DNA from: Cylindrobasidium torrendii FP15055 ss-10
Lineage: Eukaryota > Basidiomycota > Agaricomycetes > Agaricales > Physalacriaceae
Reading direction: 5' to 3'
DNA length: 64,000 nucleotides
Assembly: GCA_000934385.1 (NCBI GenBank)
Contig: KN880447.1
Coordinates: 1-64,000, forward strand
The translations under genes were made by a program, and so were the position numbers. Shown here piece after piece: positions 31,819-42,673 of this stretch; within the stretch, counting starts at the first letter, position 1, and every line of letters begins with the position of its first letter. The notes beneath the pieces were generated by a model. The model had not been told where the DNA came from and made no database searches. It was given only the letters and a program-made list of their open reading frames with translations.

Positions 31819-33091
31819 ATGTCGGAACGTGTACTGAGCATTCAATCTCATGTGGCCTTTGGCTATGTAGGAGGGAAAGCGGCCATATTTCCTCTCCAAT
31901 GCCTCGGCTATGATGTCGACGTGCGTGCAGTCTCGAAACAACTAACTGCTTGCTGATGACTCACACAAAGGCTATCAACACAGTAAATTTCAGCAATCAT
32001 GCAGGTATCTAGGTGTTCTTTAGGGCGAAGAGTCATTGAATTCGACGCCAGTCAGGCTACCGGCGCTCAGGCGGCACGAAGACCAACGCAGAGGAGCTAA
32101 AGGCCATGTTTGACGCTATGGAGGCGAACGAACTGCTGCGACCCAGCAGACTACTGACGGGTATGTGCCCGTATCCTATCGTTGATGATTACATTCAAAC
32201 CTCGAAGGATACATTCCCGGTGCGGAAGCCTTGTCTGCTGTTCACAACCAGGCAGTCAAACTCAAACACCACAACCCAGACCTTATTTACGTCCTGGATC
32301 GTATGTGCTTCATTGCCCATGGAACTCGTCGTCTCACGTTTTTGAAGCCGTCATGGGCGATGCAGGTCGCATCTATGTCGCTGAGGATGTCATTCCAGTT
32401 TACCGCAAAATGCTGCCTCTCGCTACTGTGATCACACCCAATTGGTTCGAAGTCGAGTACGTACCTAGCTCGCCAGGTCGCTTCGTAACTTACGGGTCAC
32501 AGAACATTGACCGAGACTCCCCTTGTCAATATGGGAGCTCTCCGCTCTGCTATAAGCACCCTTCACAAAGAATACCAGGTTCCAAACGTCGTCGTTAGCT
32601 CCATTCCGCTGTACCCATGGTTGCTTGCCGCGCTTCCCAGTGCCATAGCAGATCTAGTCGGGAAATCTGGCGAACATCTTCTCTGCATCGCGTCCTCATA
32701 CGATAGTCAAGATATCTCTGTCTATGCGGGATGTGTACCGACGATACCAGGGTACTTCTCCGGCGTCGGGGATCTGTTTTCTGCTCTCCTTCTTGGCTTT
32801 TACAACTCTCCTTCTCTGCATATTCCAGCAGGGGCTACACCCCTTGCGTCCGCTGTGAGCCAGGCCCTCACGAAAACACATGCCGTTCTTTGCAAAACCC
32901 ACGAATATTCGGAGACACTCCCAGAGATAGAGCGGCTGGCCACAGATGACGAGAAGGATGCGGAAGACCCAATGAGGCGCATACGTAGGATGCGCGGACG
33001 CGAACTCCGCTTGGTGCAATCCCAGGATATCATTCGAGGGACGAAGGCAGTTGCTCCGAGGGACATGGTCAAATGGCAGAACTTCATCTAG
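31819..33091 (+). CDS. BUD16: Pyridoxal kinase (Bud16-like)
   Basis: Exons 31819-31920, 31971-32004, 32056-32160, 32208-32300, 32348-32456 and 32503-33091 give 343 residues. The start [20 protein letters not shown] and the [18 protein letters not shown] block are diagnostic. Later come [23 protein letters not shown] and the ribokinase-fold phosphate-binding motif [16 protein letters not shown]. The enzyme phosphorylates pyridoxal, pyridoxine and pyridoxamine with ATP in the vitamin B6 salvage pathway. The C-terminal [10 protein letters not shown] tail is typical of fungal members. The second exon encodes only 11 residues. Confidence 0.95.
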
Positions 33092-33325
33092 ACTAATCGT
33101 TACGACGTATGAATAGACATAGCTCATTTGCAGAAGGTGAATGCACCATTATAGACTTTATGCTAGGGGCTTAAGGCGCAGTGAACTGCGATACCTTTCG
33201 ATTTGAGTAGTGTTACATAGCGACTGTACATAGCGATGTGATCGAACATCGCGGGGCGTGACTAGCGTTACTTGAACTCTGTCTCCGACCTTCAAGCCTC
33301 AGCATCTGTTAATTTCGCAGCCATC

Positions 33326-34745
33326 ATGGAGGCACCACCGCTCGTTGTCGACAACGGCACTGGTGTATGTCAGATGTCCTGGGCTGCTTGGGCAAATTCG
33401 TTGACGCGTGCGCGCAGTTCGTCAAAGTCGGATATGCTGGATCCAACTTTCCCGAGCATGGTGAGTGTGCTTGTAAATGAGTCTCTCACATGCTCACTGA
33501 TCCAAGTATTCCCCTCCATTGTTGGACGTCCTATCCTGCGAGCGGAGGAACGAGTCGGGAGCGCGACAATCAAAGATATCATGATCGGCGACGAAGCAGC
33601 AGAGAACAGGAATTTCCTGCAAGTAACCCAGCCTATGGAGCATGGAATTGTGCGGAACTGGGAAGACATGAAGCATCTATGGGACTACACCTTCGACGAG
33701 AAGCTCAAGGTCGACCCGCGCGGCCGCAAGGTCCTCCTCACTGAACCCCCGATGAACCCCCGCGTCAACCGGCAGCGAATGTGCCAGGTCATGTTCGAAG
33801 AGTATGGGTTTGATGGCGTGTACATCGCCATCCAGGCCGTCCTGACTCTCTACGCTCAAGGCGCGTCGGCCACCTTGCGTCATACTCACGCCTGCCTACT
33901 TACGCTGCTCAGGTCTTACAACGGGGGTCGTCGTCGACTCTGGTGATGGTGTCACCCACATTGTACCTGTGTACGAAGGATTCGCACCAGGTCACCTCAC
34001 CCGCCGCCTTGACATTGCGGGTCGCGACGTGACGAGATATCTGATCAAGCTCCTACTTATGCGTGGCTACGCGTTCAACCGTACTGCAGATTTCGAGACC
34101 GTGCGCGAGATAAAAGAGAAGTTGTGCTATGTTAGGTGCGTTGCTCGCATACCCCACAGAACATTTACTCAAGTTGCGTCAGCTACGACCTCGAACTTGA
34201 CACGCGCCTTTCAGAGGAAACCACCGTGATTGTCGAGTCCTACCAACTCCCCGATGGTCGTACAATCAAGGTTGGGTCAGAGCGGTTTGAAGCTCCTGAG
34301 TGCATGTTCCAGCCCCATCTTGTCGATGTTGAACAACCAGGTGTTGCAGAGATGCTATTCCAGACAATCCAGTCGGCTGCTGTCGATATTCGCCCTGAGC
34401 TATACAAGCATATCGTTCTGTCTGGTGGATCCTCTATGTATCCTGGCCTTCCCAGTCGATTGGAGAAGGAGATGAAGCAGCTCTACCTGACGCAAGTCCT
34501 GAAGGGTGATCCTTCGAGGTTGAACGTACGCCAGCAATGTCTCTTCAAATGCAGCTACTCACAACCCTCCCCAGAAATTCAAGATTAGGATAGAAGACCC
34601 TCCTCGTAGGAAGCACATGGTGTTCCTTGGCGGTGCTGTCCTCGCAGACATCATGAAAAATCGCTCAGAATTCTGGATTTCGCGAGAGGAGTGGTTTGAG
34701 CAAGGTGTTCGCTCGCTGGACAAGCTTGGACGAGGCGACAGTTAA
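33326..34745 (+). CDS. ARP2: Actin-related protein 2 (Arp2)
   Basis: Exons 33326-33364, 33418-33460, 33507-33860, 33913-34135, 34183-34525 and 34575-34745 give 390 residues, the family length. Actin-fold motifs are [26 protein letters not shown] and [12 protein letters not shown]. Arp2-specific stretches include [20 protein letters not shown]. Arp2 and Arp3 form the nucleating core of the Arp2/3 complex, which makes branched actin at endocytic patches. The third intron (33861-33912) has a GC donor (GCGCGT). The GT alternative inside the exon would insert six residues into the invariant [16 protein letters not shown] phosphate loop, so the GC junction is preferred. Confidence 0.96.
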
Positions 34746-35474
34746 ATGATTACGGACTGTATTGTATCAAGTCAATGTATTCGGAGCGTGGAAGGATACC
34801 AAGTGCATTCCGTGAATTTGGGGAGGCCAATGTTCCAACAAGGTTTGAAACTAAATGGATACCTGCCGCGGTATATGCTGACACTAGTGGCTGGCCCGCA
34901 ACCACCGTCCACGGCATAGTTAACCTGCTGTTCGAACCATTTGATAGTATACCGTCTTCGGGCATCCGCAACAGGGCTGTGCTTTCGAGACTCGAGAGGT
35001 CTGCAAGTTGCTTCCGCGCACCCCGTGCAAGAAATTAGGCCGAATGAGACGAGAGCACCCAAAGCCTGCATATGCATGCAAAGCTGCAAAACTCTTGAAG
35101 TAGTTGCTTAATCAATGCCCATTGTGATCTATCATGTACTTTCGGCAAAGCCCCGAGCATGATCGCGGTCGGGTTTCTCACTATCAAGCAGCTCTCATGC
35201 GCATAGAAAGGCCAACAAATATGTCCATTTTTCGGAAACTCGCGTCTTTCATGGTCCCACGATATTCCAAATCAGCCAAGTACGGCAGCCAGGGAACCCA
35301 ACATGCCGATGCTCCGTAAAAGGTGGCGTTGCAGCGATGTCCATCTGACCACTAGGTGCCCAATGACGGAAGGCCGAATACATGCCCCCTATCGCAATTG
35401 AATACCCCGCATCAGCACATTCCCCGCATTTAAGGGCTCAGCCTGTTTTGTCCCTTTCCCCATTTACGCCCACC
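34746..35474. other. Intergenic region
   Basis: These 729 bases lie between ARP2 and the carnitine acyltransferase, both on the plus strand. Short open frames on both strands resemble nothing. The right end should hold the acyltransferase promoter. Confidence 0.5.
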
Positions 35475-38127
35475 ATGTCCAAATTTCACCTCGAAAGGTC
35501 GATGACGGGTGTACCGACAGGCAAGACCTTCGCCTCCCAAGAGAAATTACCCAAGCTCCCCGTCCCGCCTCTTGAGGACACCTGCAAACGCTATCTACGC
35601 GCCCTCGAGGCGCTGCAGGATCCAGAGGAACACAAGGTGCGCGCTCTCTTTTTTGCCTCTAGCTGTCCTTGAACGTTTCGCAGGCTACGCAAGCCGCCGT
35701 ACGAGACTTCCTCGAAGACGAAGAACAAGGTCCCAGAATACAGAAGAAGCTCGAAGAATGGGCGTTGGAGAAGGCCAGGTCCGGAGCTGGCTGCCCGTCG
35801 TAACCTCGTGCTCACATCGAAGCAGCTACATCGAAGACTTTTGGTACGAAAGTTACCTCCAGAGCACCGACCCAGTCGTCCTTGCACTCAACCCGTTTTT
35901 CGTCCTCGAGTGCGTCGTGCTCTCATTTCATGCCAAGCCAGTTCCAATCTAACACCTGACTGCAGGAATGACCCGTCACCCGACCGTGGCACACAACTCC
36001 CCCGCGCCGCCTCTCTCATCGTATCATCTCTCGGCTTCATCCATGACCTACGCAAAGGCGTGCTCGAACCGGACACCGTGCGCGGCACGCCCCTCGACAT
36101 GGATCAATACCACCGTCTTTTCGGTAGTGCCCGTATACCCACCGCCGTATGTGTCGTCTCGAGCTAGCAAGCTGTGCTTACTGACACCATGAAAAGAAAG
36201 GATGCCAAATGCAGGTGCATGACCAGTCTCGCCATCTTGTGGTACTGCGTCGCGGACAGTTTTGTACTGTGCTCCCCAGTTCACCTATGCTTGTTGACTG
36301 ATGTGTTTCTAGATTGGTTCGATGTGCTGGATGATGATGACCTTCCCATCCTCACAGAGCGCGACATCATACGGAACCTGCGGTCTATCATCGACGACGC
36401 AGACAAGACCCCCAGAAACGAGGTTGCGCGTGGGTCTATCGGCGTACTTTCCACCGAAAATCGCAAAGTTTGGTCGTCCCTGCGCACCAAGTTGAGCACA
36501 GGCTCGCGCACCAACAAGACATGTCTAGATATCGTCGATGCCGCACTCTTCATTGTCTGCCTGGATGATGTCGTCCCCGAGGACACTGCAAGCCTTTGCA
36601 CCAACTTCCTGTGCGGTACCTATAAACTCGAGGGTGGTGTCCAGGTTGGAACAGTGACAAACAGATGGTACGACAAGGTCAGAGTCTGGTCACCATAATC
36701 AAGCATCTAAGCTGACCTGCAATACAGCTTCAGATCATTGTTTGCGCAGACGGAGCAGCAGGAATTAACTTCGAGCACACTGGCGTTGATGGACACACAG
36801 TGCTGCGCTTCGCTGCCGATATCTTCACCGAAGGGCTTATGCTGCTCGCGCGGTCGATCAACCCAACTGCACCTACACTTTTCCATGCCAAACTCTCGCC
36901 ACATGCCCCATCTTATAAACCACCTCGTAACTCGCAGATGCCTCCAACACCGCCGGCGGAGAAGCTTGAGTTCGACGTTGCACCGAAGAAGCTTGAGTGG
37001 AAGCTCGACGCAGGCTTGCGCGTTGATGTACGGTATGCAGAGACGAGGATCAGTGACCTGATCTGCCAGAACGACTGCCAGGCGCTCGAATGGAGAGGCT
37101 ACGGCAAGGACTTTATCACCAGACATGGCTTTAGTCCAGATGCATTCGTACAAATGGCTTTCCAGGCGGCGTACTTTGGGCTGTATGGGCGGATTGAATG
37201 CACCTATGAACCGGCGATGACCAAGGCTTTCTTGCACGGCCGGACAGAGGCGATAAGGACCGTACAACCGGAGAGTGTTGCATTTACTCGAGTGAGTTGA
37301 CAGAATTCACCTCGAGACTGTTTATTTACACGAGGATAGGCCTTTTTCTCAGAGGCGTCTGCATCGGACAAGATTGCTGCTTTGCACAAAGCATGTAGCC
37401 GACACGTGAAGCTCACCCGCGAGTGTGGGCAAGGCCTCGGTCAGGACCGGCACCTCTATGCACTCTACTGTCTGCTGCAGAAGGAACGTGAGGCCGAGGA
37501 TGCTGCTGAGCGACCTAGTTCCCCGAAGTCCCCGTTGTCTTCATCGCCGTCAAGCGCAAGCGCTATGCGCAGGCCACTACCTAGCATATTCTCGGACGGT
37601 GGTTGGAAGATACTGAACACGAGCATACTCTCTACGAGTAACTGCGGCAACCCAGCCTTGAGGTTATTTGGATTTGGACCTGTTGCAGCCGATGGGTATG
37701 GCATTGGCTATATCATCAAGGAGGATGGCTTGTCGATGTGAGTTCCCAGGGCATACCTTTGAACGCTGTGCTGACGGCTGGAATTAGATGCGCCAGCTCC
37801 AAGTCTCTCCAGACACGGAGGTTCCTCGACACGATCAAGAATTACCTCCATGATGTTCAGAAGATGCTCAATGAGGTCGACCGTGAGGCGAACCAGGCGC
37901 CTGAGCCCTTTGTTGACCACTCCGGCGTGCTCAGAGATTCTAAGACAGGCCACAGGCTACGACGGGTCAGCGTCAGCGGGGCTTACGAAGAAGACGAAGA
38001 CGATGAGGAGGAGGGTTTGACGGGATTTTCGTTCTTCGACTCGGGAGATGTCGAACTGATGGGGAACAGGCGCCGACGCCGCAAGTATGGGAACGTAGGA
38101 ACATCCATCCCAGTTGCGGACTACTAA
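35475..38127 (+). CDS. Carnitine O-acyltransferase (Yat1/Yat2-like)
   Basis: Nine exons: 35475-35636, 35684-35778, 35823-35909, 35966-36146, 36197-36263, 36313-36677, 36728-37291, 37340-37737 and 37788-38127. They give 752 residues. Family blocks are SYIEDFWYESYLQ, LNPFFVLENDPSP, the catalytic histidine in INFEHTGVDGH (about residue 336) and the carnitine/CoA region ECTYEPAMTKAFLHGRTE. The C-terminal GYIIKEDGLSICASSK strand also fits. The enzyme moves acyl groups between CoA and carnitine, feeding acetyl units to mitochondria during growth on fatty acids or C2 compounds. No mitochondrial presequence or peroxisomal SKL end is seen, which suits the cytosolic Yat group. The acidic and basic tail (EEDEDDEEE, RRRRRK) is an extension. 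Confidence 0.92.
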
Positions 38128-38408
38128 GGAATGCCTGTGGGTTATGTGACAAGAAATTATTATCAAACAATGTACTACTTATGTCTACCGCTTAGGATGT
38201 ATCGTACTCCATGTACAACAATGCAATGGATTTATCAAATATTTCTATTTGAACTCCTTGCTCGGCATATGGCGACTCGGATCCTGGCAAGCTCTACTGT
38301 TGCTCTACTGTCTTAAGTGCATGTCGGAAGCAATACCACATGTCCGTGATCCGGTCTACATATACCCATGATCGATCGCGTCCGGAATTTTCTCATCCTC
38401 CAACCGCC

Positions 38409-39854
38409 ATGGCCGGCCCCATTCTTCACTACAGTGGCCATCAGCACCTTAGACAACGACTGGTTCTTTCTATTTTGAGTGGAAAGCCCGTGAAAATCGA
38501 CAAAATACGCTCCGACGACAAGAATCCTGGCTTGCAGGGTTTGTGTCCATCTGCATACTAGCACAGCCAGTGATGATTGACAACGGGATTTAGACTTCGA
38601 GATAAGTTTGTTGAGATTGCTGGAGAAAGTCACGAATGGGACAGTGATAGAAATATCAATTACTGGTGCGTTCGCGTTACAGGGCATCAATGTCTTTCCT
38701 ACAACTTCTGTTTGTAGGTACTGCCATACTGTTGCAACCAGGAATCATTTCTGGCGGAGATTGCACTCATGATTGCCCATTATCAAGGTCCATTGGGTAC
38801 TTCATGGAGCCAATCATTATGATTGCGCCGTTTGCAAAGAAGGCGCTTAGGTTGACCCTTCGAGGAATAACCACAAACGACTTGGACCTTTCAGTAGGCT
38901 TCATGAACATTCCAACTCTGCCAAAGCTCATTGCACCAGGCAGATTTGATAAGGGTGGTCACTTTACCTCATCTACAACCCTTCGGTCTAGCGGATGGTG
39001 TTGAGCTTAGAGTGGGTATGCGACTCCTTGAACGCCTGACCTTTCTAAACGGTTTGTTGTAGATCAAAAAGCGTGGCTCAGCACCTGGAGGCGGTGGAGA
39101 AGTTGTATTCATGTGTCCTGTTGTGAAAATAGTCAAGACCATCAACTTTGTCGACCCCGGCAAAATCAAGCGAATAAGAGGAATATCGTATGTTCCATCT
39201 ACTTTCCTTCTCAGTCGCTCTCATTTTTGTGTTAGACATGCAGTTCGCGTAACCCCGCAATTTTCAAATCGCATGATTGAAGCATGTCGCTCTGTGCTGA
39301 ATCGCTACATCCCCGACATTTACCTTTATTCGGACGTTTACAAGGGTGAAGAGAGTGGGAAGTGCGTTAATAAAGTGCAAGTCTCTTATCATTGCTGACC
39401 TTCGTACTGTTAAGGTCTCCTGGTTATGCATTAACCCTCGTCGCGGAATCCACAACAACGGCACTGTACTCTGCAGAGGCCACGTCCAAAGCAGGCGTAA
39501 GCCCTGAGGACATCGCCCTAGAGGCCACTCGCGCGCTTCTCTCAGAAATCCAGAAAGGAGGCTGCATTGATGAGAAACACCAGACTCTCGTCCTTCTCAT
39601 GATGGTGTTGGGGAGTGAAGATGTTGGGCGTGTGCGCATGTCCCCGCCAACTCCACGAACGTGAGTTACATTCACCTAGTCATTTTCATGTGTCTTGACG
39701 CTTGCACAGAATACAATTCTTGCGCGACGTGCGCGACTTCTTTGGAATATCGTTCAAGGTAGTCCCGGCGGATCCGTTGGACCCAGATTGCACACAGTTG
39801 CTGTTCTCATGCTATGGTACCGGCTATGTAAATGTCAATAGGACATTGGCATAA
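38409..39854 (+). CDS. RCL1: RNA 3'-phosphate cyclase-like protein Rcl1
   Basis: Eight exons: 38409-38538, 38594-38665, 38718-38893, 38940-39011, 39063-39187, 39236-39361, 39415-39660 and 39710-39854. They give 363 residues. Blocks typical of Rcl1 are ILSGKPVKIDKIRSDD, GTAILLQPGIISGGDCTHDC, IKKRGSAPGGGGEVVF, TINFVDPGKIKRIRG, SGKSPGYALTLVAEST and LLFSCYGTGYVNVNRTLA. Rcl1 has the cyclase fold but works in the nucleolus with the GTPase Bms1 in 18S rRNA processing of the small-subunit processome. The catalytic histidine of true RtcA cyclases is absent from the C-terminal region, consistent with Rcl1 rather than RtcA. Confidence 0.94.
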
Positions 39855-40031
39855 TTGTGTTCTGGGGACACATTCTATGTTTGTGTACTCCCTCACCGGG
39901 TTTTGTGACTGACGATGAAGGGTGTCCTCTTTCGATCCTTGGGCCTGTCTAGATTTCTGTATGCTTTCTATATACACTGTTGTACTTGGTATAGGGACGC
40001 GTTAATGCGATCTTACCTCTATTTCATCTCA

Positions 40032-41125
40032 TCACAGAACTATCCGGAATTCACCAACAGACGGGGCAACATAGTCGGGGATGGTAGTTGATGCATTGGG
40101 ACCAGTTATATCGCTCTCTTGTGTAATTCCAGACATGACCAGCAATGTGGATAGGCCACCAGCCTTTCCAAATTCAATGTCAGTGTTAAGGCGGTCTCCG
40201 ACCATGATGGTACGTGAGGGATCAAAGGCCACCCTATCAAAACACTCAGTGAATGTACACAGCCAAGGAAAACAAGTGCGTACTTTGCCTTGATACAGTC
40301 CAGCATGGTGCTGTTAGGTTTACCAACGACGATGGGTTCGCGTCCAGTTGCATATCGCAAAGGAGCACTGACAGATCCGGCACCAGGAAGGAGACCGAAT
40401 TCACTCGGATATGTGCTATCGGCGTTGGTACATATGAACTCGCAACCGGGGACCCGTTTGAGGTATTGGAAAGCCTTGGAAAGCTTTGTGTAGTTGATTC
40501 CAAAGTCAAGTCCACAGACGACGGCACCAACGCTCTCGTCAAGAACGAAATCCTTCAGGGAGAATGGTTCTAGAGTCTGGTTTTCAGGATCCTTGAGTAG
40601 AGTTAGCAGTTTAGACGCAACATAGTTTTAATACGCACGGTGCCGCCGATATAGGATATCCCTTCATCGCGTAGTTCCTCCTCAAACCCTTCCATACCGA
40701 TGACAAACACCTTCTTGTCTTTGGGCAGCTTGAGAATGGACGAGAGATAAACGGCAGTTGCGAACGCGGATCCGTAGATCTCATCCTATGCCAATGTTGA
40801 GCACTATGACTTTGTCCGCCTTCATGAGATCCCGTACGACATGAGCTTCAATTCCCAGCTTGTCAAACTTCTTCTTGTACGTCTTGCGAGAATTGGTTGC
40901 ATTATTGGTCACGAAGCAGACCTTCTTCTCTGTCAACCCTATGAGAATGCGTCCGTCAAGTATGTGGGTGTACGCACTCTTGCTTCGTAAAAGATGGAGA
41001 ACCTCAAGTACGCCGTCTATGAGTCGGCTTCCCTGCCAGAGGACACCGTCACAGTCAAATAACCAAGTGTCGTATTTGTCAATCAGGGATTCATAATCCT
41101 CTTTCGAAGAAAGTCGGATGCTCAT
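40032..41125 (-). CDS. PHO13: 4-nitrophenylphosphatase Pho13 (HAD family)
   Basis: Exons 41125-40978, 40929-40838, 40785-40639, 40591-40284 and 40233-40032 give 298 residues. HAD motifs are all present: DTWLFDCDGVLWQGS (nucleophile Asp), FVTNNATNSR, the lysine in GKPNSTMLDCI, and MVGDRLNTDIEFGKAGG. The cap region includes GSAFATAVYLSSILKLP. Pho13/phosphoglycolate-phosphatase-like enzymes clear toxic side products of glycolysis such as 2-phospholactate and 4-phosphoerythronate. I chose ATG 41125 (MSIRLSSKEDYESLID); an in-frame ATG at 41215 would add 30 residues without family similarity. Confidence 0.94.
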
Positions 41126-41363
41126 GACAGCGGAAAGGTAGATACCAGATAGCTCGATCGCGCGCGATCCCTCAATGATTCGTGCTGGCCGGACCGAGAT
41201 TCGTTGTGTATCCATAGGTTATTGATCACAAGTAGTCATTATATCACGTCGTATGCACCTCCTTCTAGGCTTGTTTCTTCGCAAGTTGCAAACCGCGAAT
41301 CGCAGTATGTAAGTGTGCGACTGGATGATCGGGCCGTGACCCGCATCCACACCGCTGTCCACC

Positions 41364-42376
41364 ATGGTGAAGTCGAAGAGCAAGTCGAAGAAGGTCGCGA
41401 ACAACCCGCAAGACGTGGCTCCCGAAGAAGAGGCGTTTTTCCCCTATGCGCGATACACCTCCATCGTCGGTGTCCACACCAGCCTGCTTATATTCGTTGC
41501 ACTGTACTTCCCCCGAATGTTCGAGCTGGCAGACTCAGACCAAGCGTCGTCGTTGGACCGTCCACAACATCCATTCCTTCGGGCAATTACCGGACTTCCT
41601 GCGGTCACAGTAGGATCTATTTGCCTAGGCGCCTGTGTGCTGCAATCCTGGTGGGGAGGCTGGATGCGTGACTGGCTCATCGACTATTCACTCAAGGGTA
41701 CTGAGGAATCCAAGAAACTGGATCGTAAAGCGCTGGATGACAGCAAAACGAAGGTGCGTATCTTAGTATATCTTGAATGATATTAGCGAACCTTCACTCT
41801 AGTATTTACAAGACGCATGGTTGGCCACTTTTGGCGCGTCCGTGGTGTTTCACTGCGTAGCAATACTCTTTGGAGCCCCTCTCAAACAGTGAACACCTCC
41901 TCGCACTCTCTTTTGCAAGCGGCTAATTGTTTTCAGTTACTTCGCAAGGACATATGTCCTCTCTCTTCTCGTTTCCATTCTCGCCGTCTTCACTCCTGCG
42001 TATGCCTATGGCATCCCAAATCCCTATAAATCCGAAGGTGTAGTTATTCGGATGACCTGGGTCAGACTGTTTGCGGAGTTCTCGTGCGTACAAACTCTAG
42101 TCTGGATTCCAATAACTCATGCACTGCAGAATCCGCAACCCTGTCGAACGTGCCATTGTTTACCCTTCGGTCGGCGCACTGTTAGGGTGTTGGATTGGAG
42201 TCGTACCCATAGCGCTGGACTGGGACCGGCCATGGCAGGCATGGCCACTCACTCCTGCGTACGGCGCTATTCTAGGCTTTGTTTTTGCATCCCTTGCGGC
42301 ATTGACTGTGAACGCCATTACTTCCCTCGCCATGGAGGATATTCTGTATGAACGGCAGCAAGAAAAGAGTCAATAA
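41364..42376 (+). CDS. GPI11: GPI-anchor biosynthesis protein Gpi11/PIG-F
   Basis: Exons 41364-41753, 41803-41888, 41937-42083 and 42130-42376 give 289 residues. A Lys/Ser-rich cytosolic start (KSKSKSKK) is followed by about six hydrophobic segments. The PIG-F blocks FHCVAILFGAPL and LDWDRPWQAWPLTPAYGAI are clear. Gpi11/PIG-F partners Gpi7/Gpi13-type enzymes in the ER and helps add ethanolamine phosphate to GPI anchors. The second intron was placed with a GTGAAC donor at 41889 because it keeps the frame through FGAPLKHYFARTYVLSLL. Confidence 0.9.
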
Positions 42377-42519
42377 TTAGTATTTGTCCATCATCTACAT
42401 AATAGACCTGTATTTCAAAAGTAGGAAACCATGGCATGGCATGTTGTTTGGCAATCCCGTCCTGGATGTGCAATGCAATACGTGTATGTTATATGCCTCG
42501 ATAGCCGCTTACAAGGTCC

Positions 42520-42540
42520 AAGCTTCAAGCTTCAAGCTTC
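42520..42540 (+). repeat. Three tandem copies of AAGCTTC
   Basis: Three perfect 7-base units lie in the spacer between GPI11 and FAN1. It is a small simple repeat with no implied function. Confidence 0.6.
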
Positions 42541-42673
42541 ACATCCGACTCCAGTCGCACTTGATCCAGGCGCTTGGCCTAATAATTAATTGTTACTGAC
42601 ACCGACCATCGACTCAGAGTAGCTCGATCAGTCACCTGACCGTTCGCCTCTCTGCGCCAAACAGTCATCTCCC

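Noticed and set aside
41126..41215. Upstream extension of PHO13 to ATG 41215
   Set aside because: The extra 30 residues have no family similarity. The ATG at 41125 fits the usual Pho13 N-terminus.
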